Below are positions 1-12,900 of a stretch of DNA of 64,000 nucleotides, in pieces (position 1 is the stretch's first letter; every line of letters starts with the position of its first letter). The DNA is from Prostheceraeus crozeri (Eukaryota; Platyhelminthes; Polycladida; Euryleptidae), in the NCBI GenBank assembly GCA_907163375.1, contig CAJQUW010014378.1, positions 217,766 through 281,765 on the forward strand, read 5' to 3'. The notes under the pieces were generated by a model that did not search any database, was not told the origin of the DNA, and worked only from the letters and a program-made list of their open reading frames with translations. A program made the position numbers and the translations under genes.

Positions 1-116
1 TAGCTCCTTTCAGAAACGCAGTCAATGTGATGCATACGTGAGTGTAGAGCAACCGAGCATTTCCGGAAGAAAGACAGTTAATATGCTGAATATTTTTCCG
101 GATGGGTTCAATGATT

Positions 117-282
117 GAGAAGTCATTATTTCGGATTTCTCCATCTGATTAATTCCACACTCCACAGCACAGTAAAATACACGAGCTTTCGATGGCTCTC
201 AGCACACCTTTATCTCGTGTATTTTACTGTACTGTGGAGTGTGGAATTAAACAGATGGAGAAATCCGAAATAATGACTTCTC
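117..282. repeat. Long near-perfect hairpin (69-bp arms)
   Basis: Positions 117-185 and 214-282 are reverse complements over 69 nt with about two mismatches, separated by a 28-nt loop. No coding capacity is visible. The short loop and high arm identity suggest a foldback/MITE-type element or a recently formed palindrome. No target-site duplication was identified. Confidence 0.85.
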
Positions 283-2400
283 AGAAAAGCAGTTGCAATT
301 TTTGGAAGCTGACGCTTACTTTTCGTGTTGCTAAATTCCCCCTCCTCTTTATTTTAAAAATGTTGAATATACTGAAGACAAGTCTGAGATATCGAGATTT
401 GTGTCTGTATTCTGTAGGATGTCCTTTTAAATGCTCATTTATGCAGTTCTGAAAATGGCGGATAGAGCCAACCACGAACATTTTCATTATTCTCCCTATT
501 TTCTTTATTAATCTATCTTTATTATTTTATATATTTATATTATTTATTATTTTTGATTTCAAATCTGATGAGGCACTTTATCCTCATTATTGAAAACTTG
601 AGGAGTTTTATGGGTTTTAGAAAATATGGCGGACATGAGCATCATTAGGCAAAACTTTGTCGATGTCTAATGTCTTTCTCCGATGCGGTTTATTATTCCT
701 ACTTCCTTGCTAGCAATGCAAGAAAAGCTCCAATTAACGGTTTTGTTCTTTATCATTCGCCGATCTTTTTACGTGTATCTAATTAAATCAGACTTGCAGA
801 TACCTTTGCATGAATCACATGCTCCGGAAAACAATTATATTAAGGAAAATAGGCTTGATACTGATGACGCCATGCTGACAAATTTCATACATTGAAAATA
901 TTCTACAAGCGTGGTCAAAAAAGGTTCTCAAGTTGCCTCAAGTCGACAATACGATATTTTATAGGCGCAGAGGCTCACCAAGTAGTGCAAACGCTAGTAT
1001 TGCGAACCAAGAGATACGGAACAATCTTCCAGTCTGGCTATTCTTGGGTCGAAAAAATGGAAATTAAAATTATCAATGGAAAATTTTCATGATCAAGAAG
1101 TTGTTGTTCGCCTTTCTCTTGAATACTTTTTAAGCTACTTTAAGGGATCGCAACAGCTTTCTCGCACATGCAATTATGAGAGACCGTCAAAATGCTTGTC
1201 TAAAAATCTGTAGCTTTTCATGATAGACTGTGTCCCATAGAATAATAACTGGAGGGATATCCAATGAAGCAAGTGGACTAACCATTTTATGAAACTGACA
1301 AAATGATGGCCAATCCTCGCATCAGGCACGCGGGAACGATTTATCGGTAGGGGGCCTAAAATTTAGCTGTTGGAAAACGAATTTTTAGGGGGTAAGCGCA
1401 GGCACACTACTCAATCTTGGCCTGGTAGATAGACAACTACATCACAAAATGCAGTTTGAATGATTTTACAGTATATAAACACTGTATTACTATGCTGTTG
1501 GATATGACACTCGAAGGTTGGAATAAGAAGACAATTCATTTTAGCTGTATCTTTGTATGTAGCTGTTTATCCAGTTTTTGACCAATATTACCGAGAAAAA
1601 ATTAAAAGCCTCCGATGAACTGGACTAAAATGATTATTGATGAAACCAAGGCATGTTACTGTAGAAAAAGAAACATCATCCTGTTATTTGAAGATGCTCA
1701 TCAGCAGGTGCTCTAAAAATAGAGCTCAATGATGCTGAGACAAGGAATAAACTCTGATTGCATCAGTCGCAACTTTAAGCTGTCCTCCTCTCCCAGGAAC
1801 ATTTGTTGCTGATCCAGTCTTCTCAAACTTCTGCAGTAAGCCTACTTAAGATATGCAAGATTTCTACTGTGTGGATATGACATTTTCAAGCAATCATGTG
1901 CGCTTGTTATAAACTCGGCAACTGAGAAGAAAATTGAAACACAGCCACCAGCAGCAGAGAGCTGAATAGTAACACACTCAGTTGTTTGTTCACCAGCCTC
2001 AATCAACCAAAGTGATGACACAATATCCTTTGAATAATTTTTGCTTCTTTCAGAATTTGGGCGTAATTTTCTCAACACCCTTTACATCCACATAATAAAT
2101 TTGAAAACAACTTTTTTTAGAAAATACCAAATGCTTGGATTTCTCATTCTCTTAACATTAGAAATATGATCCAAGGCATCTTCAGATAAGCAATTTCACC
2201 TTTTCAACTCTTTATCAGAATTTTGAGGAAATATTCTTTCATAGCAAGAAGCAAATGTCACAATGAATTTTAAATGTCTAGAAATCCCACTTCCCTCTCC
2301 TTCTCTCTCCTTGAAATTGGCTCTTTCATCCATTTATTCTTAAATTACTGTATTTGATAGGATTAGCTTGTGCTAACAGCTGCAAACAACAGCTGTTGCA

Positions 2401-2535
2401 GTGCTGACAATGCTGACGTGGTTCAGACATGGTCTATTTCATTCTCTACCTAATCAGCAGAAGCCGTCCGTGCTTCAGCTCATTTTGACAATTTTGTGTC
2501 TTATTCACTTTCATTCATCCTTCGCCGATGCTTTC
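2401..2535 (+). CDS. Probable signal-peptide segment of the TMED gene, +1 frame offset
   Basis: Frame 1 opens with ATG at 2401 and encodes a hydrophobic stretch (VLQLILTILCLIHFHSSFA) followed by a plausible signal-peptidase site. It ends where the GOLD domain of the frame-2 gene should begin. Read alone the frame soon loses similarity to anything. I infer it is the original N-terminus of the TMED protein, now out of frame with the rest. Confidence 0.5.
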
Positions 2536-3088
2536 TCGAAGTTCATTCTCTATCGACGTCCCTGTTCGTCGCCGACATTGTTTCTACGAGGAAATCAGCG
2601 ATGCTGCCCGTTACGTGTTATCGTATCGTGTCATTCGAGGAGGAGGTAAAGACATCACTGTCAAAATTCTCTCTCCGAACAAGACGGAGGTATATCGACG
2701 AAAGAAAGCTCATAAAGATTCTCACACATTCCCAGCTTCGACACCGGGCCGTTATTCGTTTTGTTTCTCTAATGAGTTTTCAACGATTTCGAAAAAACTG
2801 GTGTTTTTCGAGCTCAGAACAGTAAACCATAATCCCAAGACTTTCAATCAAGAGATAAATACACTGCCCACGGCTGTGACGATGACCGAATCGATATTGG
2901 ATAACATGTACTCAACCTTGTCAAGGGTAGAAGATAATCAATTAGAATTCAAAGTTAAGGAAGCAGAAGGAAAAGGCCTAAGTGATGAATTGAACCAGCG
3001 AGTGATGATCTTGAGCTGTCTGATAGCCTTTGTCACCCTTTTCATCGGCCTAGGACAAGTAACGATACTGAAAGGCTTTCTTTACTGA
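2528..3088 (+). CDS. p24/TMED family cargo receptor (GOLD domain), signal peptide in another frame
   Basis: p24 (TMED) proteins are type I membrane proteins of COPI/COPII vesicles that select cargo between ER and Golgi. The 186-residue frame has a GOLD domain with the two expected cysteines, in HCFYEEI and in FCFSNEFST, then a coiled-coil linker (about residues 110-160) and one C-terminal membrane helix (about 164-183). The FCFSNEFS block resembles the TMED3/7 (gamma) or TMED1/5 groups. The start is doubtful: this frame has no signal peptide. A good hydrophobic signal (LQLILTILCLIHF) lies just upstream in frame 1, in the reading frame starting at 2401, so one frame change separates signal and GOLD domain. 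The protein ends right after the helix (ILKGFLY) and lacks the usual cytosolic tail with FF and basic ER-retrieval residues. It is intronless. It may be a processed or damaged copy, or there may be a sequence error near 2530. Confidence 0.72.
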   Translation: MLSRSSFSIDVPVRRRHCFYEEISDAARYVLSYRVIRGGGKDITVKILSPNKTEVYRRKKAHKDSHTFPASTPGRYSFCFSNEFSTISKKLVFFELRTVNHNPKTFNQEINTLPTAVTMTESILDNMYSTLSRVEDNQLEFKVKEAEGKGLSDELNQRVMILSCLIAFVTLFIGLGQVTILKGFLY

Positions 3089-3529
3089 GAGCTATGAATC
3101 AGGATTGAGTCTTGCGTCACCAACCAATTCGAAGTACCAACGTAGTACAAGTTTGGATGATTTATTGACAGAGAGACTCTGTAAAGTTCAGTTCATGTGA
3201 ACGTTGACACCTTCATGAGTCTATTTTCGGTTTGGCACACAATTGAATTCAATGTTCGACTCGTTTTTTTTATTATTTGTTTGTTGGCAACGTTGTGCTT
3301 GATAAAGATGTATTCAAACTTTTTGCCCCTTTGTATCTCCATAAATATTGAGTCTCGAAATAAAAAATCATGATAAAGTTCAAAACATTTCCAATAGTTC
3401 GGCCCCGCCAGCAGGGGTTTCTACAGGGAGCGAGGCCGAAAATAAGACTTGTAAAGTGTCGAACTTTTAATTGTGATCAATAGCATTTTCTGATGAGTAA
3501 TTTGTAATTGCTATCAACTGCATTTTAAG

Positions 3530-3665
3530 CCATGCCCACTGTTAGCATCACAGGAACATCCTATGACATAAAAATGATAATTGATATTTCAATATCAAAT
3601 GTTTTTCATAGTTTTATACACCCAGGGACAACATAATTTACATTAGAAAGCTTAATTCCTGCTAT
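3530..3665 (+). repeat. Dispersed short repeat, copy A
   Basis: About 135 nt recur in inverted orientation at 10786-10920 with many matched blocks, for example GCATCACAGGAACATCC and ATAATTTACATTA. It contains the small palindrome TTGATATTTCAATATCAA. No coding capacity; probably a MITE or SINE-like family. Confidence 0.75.
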
Positions 3666-3813
3666 TTCACATAGTGGGCAGTTGCAGAAAATTACGATTA
3701 CTGGTTCTACTTCCGTGTTGAATAAATACTTAATTCAGACACCGTTATCGATGCTGCATACGTCACTCACATATATTTCTGACATTTCAATTCGGGCCAA
3801 AGTTCCATTTTCA

Positions 3814-3883
3814 ATGATAAATGAATAATGCTAACTGCAAATTAATTGCAATTACTTTGCAGTCAGCATTATTCATTATCATT
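3814..3883. repeat. Perfect-type palindrome (about 29-nt arms)
   Basis: A hairpin with arms reading AATGATAAATGAATAATGC... and its complement, around a short AT-rich centre. No gene nearby uses it as an obvious terminator. Probably a foldback relic. Confidence 0.75.
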
Positions 3884-4460
3884 ATCAACATTCATCTATC
3901 ACGCAGTTTAAATTACTTCACTCTCCTCGTCGATACTGCGTTGCTGTATATTTAGAAATGCACCGGGTTTACAACTGCAGATAACTTTTTTCAAAGAATT
4001 TACGACGAAGCTTATTTCCGGAATCTAAATTAAGTGCCGGTGTTATGATATCCTTTCCTCTAATCCTAATTGCTGATCGGAATGTGTTATATCAGAAATC
4101 TGCAGTTACTTAATTCTCCTCGGAAAAAGAGAGGCAAATAAATTCTTCTAGAAGCCGCAGTCTAAAACCTTTACAAATCAATTAAAGTTTATCAGAAATG
4201 TAGCTGAAAACATAATAAAGACTCATAGAAGCCACAAGTCTCGACATCTCAGTACTGCATCTTCAGTTTGAATCGTAGTAGAGATGTAAGGCGAAAATAC
4301 TTGGGGAAGATGGGGAGAAGATGGCATTTGATATCATCCGGGAAGCAGTTATAATTAACCTTAGATTATCGCCCGAGAAAAGTGTAATTGCCGTCAGTTA
4401 TCTAAAGTAATTGGCAAGTTATTGAACTTTTTCAGTAGGAATCCCGCTGTAGATTTTTGT

Positions 4461-4852
4461 AGCAAATAAAAAAGACAAAACAACAACTTTTCATAATTAA
4501 CTTATAGTGAAATCATATCCAAGGCCTTTCTGTAGAAACAACCTACCGTCATCAGGGAAATACATGTAAGCTAGTAAATGAGAAATACATGCATATAAAT
4601 TTCTACTTAAGACATTCAAAATTATCAAGCTATTCTGTAAATCTAAATCTATGACAAACAGAAACTATGATAATAACTTATTTTTGAATTAACTTACTTT
4701 AATTTTGAGTATCCTTAGTAGGAATATGCAAGCATTTCTCAGTTGCTAGATTATTTCCCTGATGACGGTAGGATGTTCCTACAGAAAGGCATTGGATATG
4801 ATTTCACTATAAGTCAATTATGAAAAGTCGTTGTTCTGTTTTATTATTTGCT
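4461..4852. mobile_element. Foldback/MITE element with ~100-bp TIRs
   Basis: Positions 4461-4561 and 4753-4852 are inverted repeats with high identity (AGCAAATAA...CATCAGGGAAAT). The 190-nt centre has no coding capacity. Size and structure fit a non-autonomous DNA transposon; the target duplication could not be settled by eye. Confidence 0.85.
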
Positions 4853-4939
4853 GCGAAATTACTTGAAATTTAATTGAAAAAAGGGAGTAATTTGTAACTG
4901 TAATCAATTACATTCCATGAGTAATTGACACAAGTCTGA

Positions 4940-5300
4940 GTCACTTGGCTACTACGAATCCGTTAGTCTACAGATACCCGGTTCACTTTCTTGTCAGACA
5001 GGGTCAAAGGAAAACACATGTAAATCCAAATGGACGAAGATTTAGGTTTGATATCCAATCAATTATCATGATAGTATATGACTGAAATACTCCATGCCAA
5101 AAAATTTGCCTCAAGACTTCTTTTGCCTACTGCTTCTCTTTGAAGCAGATAAAACACAATAACCAGTTATTTTGCCTGTTATTTTACAGAAAAGTTCAAT
5201 GTGCTTCCCATTTGGAGTTGTATTTCTTCTGTCCTGTATGACAAAAAGAGGGACCTGTTAGAACTCGGTAGACGCGAAGATTCGTTGTAGTCATAGATTG
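4940..5300. mobile_element. Inverted-repeat element, member of a dispersed family
   Basis: The left arm (about 4946-5045) and right arm (about 5205-5295) are diverged inverted copies of the same sequence, with shared blocks such as TACTACGAATC, GTCAGACAGG and AAACACATGTAAATCCAA. Related sequence is found at 13490-13790, 25012-25280 and 47549-48280. Confidence 0.7.
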
Positions 5301-6270
5301 CGCATCATCCTGTGCTGGTCTCATTTTCAGCCTCGCTTCCTGCGGGAAATTCGTCCGGACTGCAAATAGATAAGATGTGGTTTACAGTTTTGATGGAGCT
5401 GCATCATAACAGTATTAACACGTAGCATAATAGAATTGGTCAATACCTTATATTGTCAAGATTTAGGAAATGTGATTTCCAATGAATAGTCTACAAGTGA
5501 TTGCATATTGAAACGAAGATCACTTGAATAAATTGCGTACTGCAGATCTTTGCAAATGTTCAATACTTTAAACTTATCCACTCCTCCAAGAAATAGGTCT
5601 ACTGGAGACAACTATTGCAGTCTTTGACTCTCGAAAATGCTGTGAAGACTTCAAACTTATCAATTGCTTCAGTGCTTAATCGACATCATTATTTGGCGTA
5701 GAACCATCTATGTAATGACTTCATTCTTCTTCAGAATTGATTTGCACCGAGAATTGTTCATATAAGCCAGCAGTCAGTCACGAAGGGAACAAACACATAC
5801 TCATTTATGGTCTTTTATCACAATCGGCATACACGAGAATGATGAAAACGATAAATTGATGAATTTCGCACGTAGTGTTACACCCATAATGCTACACGTG
5901 TATTGATATGCACAAAATTGCTTTGCATGTGATAGTAAATATTTTATTGGAAATATTTGCTACATCCTCTAAAACCTGAGGGGGCAGATCAGTGAACTTC
6001 TTTGGCTGTCTATCATGCTCCTTGTAGTTTATGAATAAATATCACATATACACGTTACAGGCAGAATAAATGTGATAATGATGCTTTTACATGGGCATCA
6101 GCGGTTTATATTCAATCAACCAAAAACAAGTGAAATAAAAAATTCGGTCTCGGGGTACACTGTAACTCCTCAACTCATGTCTATGAGAGTTAGTGAAATA
6201 TTCAGGATTTCAAATTTGCTTCGTTAGTTTCACTATTGTACGAATTCATTCAATAACGTCGATGATATAT
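5301..6270. other. Gene-free spacer
   Basis: AT-rich sequence with no supported gene, RNA or repeat beyond the edge of the inverted-repeat element at 5300-5345. Confidence 0.5.
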
Positions 6271-6288
6271 AAGTAAGTAAGTAAGTAA
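6271..6288 (-). repeat. (TTAC)n 3' tail of the LINE
   Basis: Four to five AAGT units on the plus strand, i.e. TTAC on the element strand, directly after the polyadenylation-like motif. It marks the 3' end of the LINE insertion. Confidence 0.8.
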
Positions 6289-6480
6289 ATGTTTTATTGA
6301 AGTAGTTGAAAATCATAAGTTAGACATTTACATGATTGCTGATAGCGTACATAGAATGAATTTGAATTTACGAAAATTCAGTGCGTTATCCAAATATACA
6401 AAATTGTAAATCAGGTTACAATATCGATCATTTGACAAGGCCGTCGTATAAGGGACAAAAGAGTTCAAAAAAACGTGTTG

Positions 6481-9088
6481 TCATTGCACATGGTTGAAGG
6501 AATGCGTTCTTCTCTGCGTTCTTTCTGATTTCAACGGAATAATCCCGTTCAATACGTGTTGACTTTCAGTTGAGGCTTTAACCAGTAGAGCTTTTGATGC
6601 TGTTTGTCGCCGATCGGATGAACACTGAAACTGACCACAATTACAGTTCTGACCAACACTAAAACCACATATCACTTTATGACATCTGCGTTGAATTTTT
6701 TCGAGATCATTGCTGAGTCCAACCGGACGTTTCACAAATGCAGGGGAAACATATTCTAGTAGGGGTCGTATTATCGCGTTATAGACCAGAGCAAGTTGAG
6801 TCTTATTGAAAACAGGTTTTAGGAGTCGTAACGCGTACCTTCTCCTTGATGCAATCCTACAGATGTATCTCACATGCGATGCCCAAGTCAACCTATCATT
6901 GATGATGACACCAAGAAACTTGATCTCTTCTGCTGGCGAAACATTTGGCAGTAGAAATCGTCAGTTTGATTAGTCTTCTTGTAACAGATTGATTTACATT
7001 TTGCAGGGTTGATGTACAACGAGTTTTCATATGACCAATTGAGTATGTTCTGATGTTCGTCAAGCACATGCTGGTTTGTACCTTGTTTATATAGAGGAAT
7101 GCACAAGGTTGTATCGTCAATATATTGCACAATGTGAGTACATTGGTACACCGATTTTAGGGAACCAACCACCAAGCAGAAAAGCATTGGCCCCAAAACT
7201 GAGCCCTGAGGCACACCCGACACCACCCTATTGAAGGAACTCACAGCGCAGCCAATCCGAGTAGCTTGTTCTCTGCCTCCGAGGTAATCGGTAACCAATT
7301 TCACGAAATTGGAAGGGAAACCATTATCTTTCAGTCGTTCAACTACCAACTTATGAGATTGAGTGTCAAAAGCTCTTGTGTAATCATATGCAATGATTTT
7401 CATACCTGAAACTTCAGGGCTCTCCAAGCAATTCAAAGCATAGTGTAGTAAATCAATTACTGCCGCAGTAGTAGAGCTCATAGGTCTAGCACCAAATTGA
7501 TTATAACCAACTTTATCGATAAACAACTTGTACACCGACTGCAAGACAAGTCTCTCTAATATTTTTGCCGGGGTAGGCAGCAGTGAGATGGGTCGTAGAT
7601 TATTGATATCAGGTGGAGCACTTTTTGGCACCGGAACAATATGCGACAATTTCCATCTTTTCGGAATTCGACATGCTTGGATAGATAGGTTGAATAGATG
7701 GTAAAAAGGTCCAGCAAGTATGTCAGCAGCATGCTTATACAAAATCAGGGGTATACCGTCACTCCCCATCGATTTGTTCTTGTTCAGTTCCTGAAGGTGT
7801 TTTCGCACGACAGACACAAGGATATCAATACTCCATTTTAAGTAAGAGAACGCTTGATTTGCGTCACTCGAGTCAACTTCAACTGACAAGTCGGATGAAG
7901 GAATTGACGAGAAAGCATCATTGATAGAATTAACAGCTGTTGAGATAGAGTCAAATTGATCTATAATCGAAAAAATATAGTCCCGAGCCTTAGTTCCTCT
8001 GGTAGCATTCACCACTTTCCATAAAGATTTTGAGTCGCTCTGGGCCCTGGAAGACCATTTTTGTTTTGCAGAGAATATCATTGTCTTTGTCTTGTCTTTC
8101 CAATGATGATAAAGAGGATAATTTTTAGCCCGAAAAGCATCCCAACGCTGTTGAATACAATATTTTACCAACGGAGTCATCCAAGATTTGTCGGAATCAG
8201 ACATTTCAATGAAAACGACGGGAATACACTGTCGCACCAACTCAGACAGAAGCGAGTGCAGAAAATCACACTTGGCATATATGTCAGCACCCGATCTATA
8301 AAAGTGAGTCCAATTAATGCAAGATAACTGTCTTATGAAATCATTTATGTAAGTCTGTCGAAGATCAAACAAAGGTTTTATAACATATCTCGGGCGAATC
8401 AGAGGTACTTGAGGAGTAGCAGTTACACTTCCATGATCAGAATTCGATAGCGGAGCAGTCACAGTAACATCATATTCAGATGAGCGCGCACAAGTGATAA
8501 GAAAATAATCAAGAAGTACAGATTCACGAGTTGGTTCACTCACTAAATTCACCAAATCAAGATGATACGAAATAAAGGAGGTATCATATCTATTCAAATC
8601 ACCGCATATTACAATTTCAAAATCATACAGCTGCGACAAAATAATATCAACGTTAGCAACAATATAATCATCAATTATGGTTTTTCTTATGGTGACTAAT
8701 TCAGGCGGAATGTACATACAAACAAAAATTATTTTTGCAGATGGAAGACTTAACCACACCGCCTCGAGAAAGTCAGGCTGCATGACAGGATTGAGTCGAC
8801 TCACAGACATTGAACAATGAGTCACATGCACACGCCACCTCCTCGTCTGGATTGACGATCACACCTATAATGTAAATATTGTGGAAACTTAACCAGACCG
8901 TCCTCGATGCTGTCATGTAGCCATGTTTCAGTAGCTGCAAATATTTGAATATCACGTGATATAACAGTGGAATAGATTTCATCCAGCTTATTCAGGGTTG
9001 ATCTAACATTTGCCAAAAGGATGAGAGGTAAGCATGGTCTTCTTCTCAGATTGGTATGGGGAAGAAAAATGTCAGGAAAATGTTGCAC
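6481..9088 (-). pseudogene. LINE ORF2: endonuclease-reverse transcriptase, two frameshifts
   Basis: Three frames together make one ORF2. The first (9088-8822) holds the start of an APE-type endonuclease, with the ATETWLHD motif. The second (8831-6888, 647 residues) continues it with GDLNRYD and SDHG, then the reverse transcriptase: NNLRPISLLP, AYDYTRAFDT, SGVPQGSVLGP and the catalytic box YIDD (a variant of the usual F/YADD). The third (to 6481) starts at EIKFLGV and carries the C-terminal thumb-like region. Frame changes lie near 8825 and near 6955. Function before decay: target-primed reverse transcription of the LINE RNA. Confidence 0.9.
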
Positions 9089-9126
9089 ATTATTTACAGA
9101 AGATTCATGTGTTGCAGGTGCAGTGA

Positions 9127-9858
9127 CTAAAAACCGTCGAGAAAATTTGCACCAAAGTTTTTGACTACAACCTTTCCACCACCAATAACTACATCTTCTA
9201 CCTCATCTTTTCTTCGCTTCAGCTCTGATCTCAAAAGTTTGAATTGCTTTTGCTGCAAAGGCGTACGATCGGAATTTACATAAACCTTTCTGTACTCGGT
9301 TGAATTTCGCAATAGTCTGCTTTTCCTCAATATTTCGTTCTTTGCATCATTTGATTGTAATTATATTTTTAGTAAACCCATTCCTGTTTCAGTGAAACGT
9401 TTCAAACGAATTACATCTTGAACAATGTCATCAGTAACACCAATGCTTTGAAATAGTTGCTCTACTTTCATTTTATCATCCTGTTTTCTACTTTCTAAAG
9501 AACCCTCATGCGTGAGCCGCATTCCTGACACAATAATGTTTTTCATTCGCTGTTGTCGTAGTTCTAACTCGTCGTTTACTTCCACGAGAATTTCATCTTT
9601 CGATATTCTAGACTCAAATGTTTCAAACTTGGATTTTAATTCTGCGACCTCACATGTTATGTAAGACAGTTGATCAACGAAGAGCTTCAACTTTTGATCC
9701 AATATCTTTCCCACAACTTCAGAAATTCCTTCAGCTTCGCTTGACATTTTACGCTTTAGTGTAAGAAAGGCCTGGATCAAGTCTTGCTTGTTGAACGAAT
9801 TTTTTCGTGAAAGAAGTTCAGAATCAGACATTTCTATTATTGCGCTAACATTTGCCAT
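9127..9858 (-). pseudogene. LINE ORF1 (coiled-coil RNA-binding protein), one nonsense codon
   Basis: Residues 1-165 (9858-9361) have a charged heptad-rich coiled coil and the RRM-like strand RMKNIIVSGMR. A TAA at 9361-9363 interrupts the frame. The same frame then continues to 9127 with LQSNDAKNEILRKSRLLRNS, which matches the C-terminal domain seen in L1/CR1-type ORF1 proteins. The stop therefore looks like a single substitution. ORF1 proteins coat the LINE RNA in the ribonucleoprotein. Confidence 0.8.
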
Positions 9859-9914
9859 TTCTATTGTACTTCGACCAATATCTCGAAATAGAATACTAGC
9901 CAGGCATAGAAATT

Positions 9915-12900
9915 GACAACAATAAAACCTCTAGAATGGAAATTAAGCTTCATGCAATGTACAATAACGGCACATAAATCGCACGCATTTTCACTTAGAT
10001 GCACCTGCCAACGTCTGTATCATTGGGTTAGAATCAGTCACATGAGTAAATCGAAGCCTTTCATTGGTGATCCATGCCCCAACTTAGTTCCCTCGGATGT
10101 GCCGCGACCTTGAGTCAATTTCCATTCTAGCGAACTTCAGATAAACAGTTTATTTCTATGTAGCCAGGCGTTGTTGTATGTCGTAATACTACTACGTCAG
10201 AGTCACGTGCCAAAAATCAATAATCTCGATTCACCCGGACAGGGATCCTTTACCTTAGGTATTGATTAACAGCTGATTTTTCAGACTGACAATATCAATC
10301 TCTTTATGCAATATGTCTCAATCAAGCAAGAACGAAAGAAATCGAAGACACTGCTCGGATAAACAACTTTTCGACGAAATTGTCCCTATTGATATTGAGA
10401 TAATGATATTCCAACTTGCAACAATTGATTACACGGACAGATTTCTATGCCACAGACGAAATATTTCAAGGTCACCGACTGAAAACGCTTATTCACCGCA
10501 ATATCAAATAACTATTCACACCTTAATACTCAGTGCTCAAATTCAGCAATAATGTTGCTCCGTATCTAATATCCACCAAGATAAATGAAAGTAGGAGGAT
10601 CAGACAAACACAAAGATACCAAATTCCACACTGTTACGGCTGGGAAAACACCAAAAAGCACGTGTTAACAAAGCATCGACAGGAGCGACAGACACGACAC
10701 GTCAGCACGGTAGCTATCTGCGAGTTGCAAGATTCATATCAACATAAGACGAAATAGCCGCGCACTGTTTTTCTCTCACTATATGAGTTAGCAGTAATTA
10801 AGCTTTATAATGTAAATTATGTTGGACTGGTGTATGAAAATATGAAAAACACTTGATATTGAAATATCAATAATCATTTTTTTGTTAAAGGATGTTCCTG
10901 TGATGCAAACAGTGGGTATGAAAGTCACCATCATAATTACATTCAACCATTGACAGTTTTAAACACAGAAGAAAGTGCAAATCAGTAGAAAATGCCTCAC
11001 AAATATATCAAGCATTCCCGATGTATGCAAGGGAACACTTGGATAAATGGTTTAAAAGACTGTGTGCGACAGTCAGACTATGATTTCCCGCTTGACAAGA
11101 GACAAAAATTCCCCGCCATATCATTTTATTGTCGATCAATAAATTAAAAGATGAATCAAAATGAATTTTCTTAGCCAACGTGTCGATTTCCAAACTTAAC
11201 GACTGGCAAATGTTGAATTCCACACACTACGCAGGCTTGCATCGAAGTGAAATATGGTGTGCGGGAAATTCATCACAATCATAATTGTCCAATTGGTCAA
11301 TATAGCACTATCTTCGCGTAGTCAATGCATATTCATAAAAAGTACATGGTTCGACCGGTTTCAGAACTCAGTGACTTTATCAAGACCCACCAAATGTAAT
11401 AGCTTTCAAGAGCTCAAGCAATGCATTTAACTATAACACCACTATGATCATTCTCCATCAGTTCACCTTTGTAGGCCTAATTGATCCTAGGCTTCAATTG
11501 TCCTTTCCACTCATTCTCAGTTAAATAAGTTTTTATTTTTGTCATGGCAACCTGCAAACTTCTGAATCTCGATGAAAGCACAGCACTGAAACCGGCCGTC
11601 CCATGTGCGCTATATTTGAAATATACATCGTTTAAGAGAAGGAGAAGGGAATACTGTTTCATCCATTTTGTAATACAAGATAGGCCCTAACTATGATGGC
11701 TGAGAAAATCAATTTCTCTTCATGTGAAATTTTTGTCTTTTCTATAAGCAATTGGAATTGATTAAGACGATTCATTTTACATGGATTTCAAATAAAAGTC
11801 ACATTTTTTATGTTATCACTGGCCAAATTCGATAACATTTTAAGTGATTACCAGAAATACGTAGCAACTAAAAGGCACGAAACTAGTCTTATTAGTTTTT
11901 GAAGCAATATCAAATAATGTCCAGGGCACTCTAGGAGCACTCCCCCTGGCAAAGTTGGACTAAAGTATTCACAAACATGAATTTTACCCAATGACTAGTT
12001 TTTCGTATGCGGTGCGTGCAACGTTAGGAAGAATTCTGAACAATACATTTGAACAAATGTGCAAATACAATATGTTACGAGCTTTCAATGCGCGGTTCCG
12101 TCAAGCCCAAAATGAAATAGCTAACAGCCACAAGTATTTCTTACTTAAAATTTTCTGTGAATTGAGTGAAAATTTAATAAAATATCAGAACTTCATGCCC
12201 TTATCATGTAGTTCTCCCAAGATTCAAAACAAAATATTGATTCTATAACTTGGTTTGCATATGCAGCCAGAGGGCATGTAACCTATATTAGGTAGAGCAG
12301 CAAGTCAGTATTAATTAAATCCCCAAATGTGTACAAAGTTTTGATTTTATGAAATGAACTCGAGTTGAGACCAAGTGCCAAATGTGAGATAAGGAAATTT
12401 TGCAGTTTTGAGGAAATCACCACAGAATTGACTGATCATGGTAGCAATGCAGAAGGAATATAAGTATTTTACAATTCCTCCGTGTCATGACAACCTTAGA
12501 GAGGCAATATTTGTTAAATTAGCAATTCGATAGATCACAACTGACCTTTAATGCTCCGCCTTATTACTAAGAGTATTTTCTTGAGCGTGATCACATCACA
12601 CACCTACCCCTGGAAGAGCAAAATGTCATAATCAATGACAATGATCATTTACTGTAAAAGAAGCAAATGCGCATTAATGCATTATGGGTCCACACTACTA
12701 TTCACATTCAAGAAGTGAGGGCATAAATTTAGTGAATCATAGAATTATGCCGATGAAAAATGCGATTCCCTTGATGACCAGCTTAATTTCCACTTAATTA
12801 TGGTACCTGTTAGTAAGTGTTCATTCCTTTTGATATATTGCGAGTTTCATACTGCTCATATGGTGGATCCACGTCGCTAATATACAAGCATAGGAATAAT

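Larger units (their letters stand above)
3089..4460. other. Gene-free spacer with repeats
   Basis: No coding region is supported. Around 3400-3440 there is a short piece (GGAGCGAGGCCGAAAATAA) that recurs near 13500 and, inverted, near 5330 and 48270. It looks like the end of a dispersed inverted-repeat family. Confidence 0.6.
6271..9900 (-). mobile_element. Non-LTR retrotransposon (CR1/L2-like LINE), decayed
   Basis: On the minus strand the element has ORF1 (coiled coil plus RNA-binding region), then ORF2 (endonuclease and reverse transcriptase), then an AATAAAAC signal and a short (TTAC)n-type tandem tail at 6271-6288. A microsatellite tail rather than poly(A) is typical of CR1/L2-group LINEs. 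Both ORFs are broken, so the copy is dead. The 5' end is uncertain: ORF1 begins at 9858 and nothing recognisable lies upstream. Confidence 0.85.

Noticed and set aside
8061..8327. 88-residue plus-strand frame
   Set aside because: Antisense shadow of LINE ORF2.
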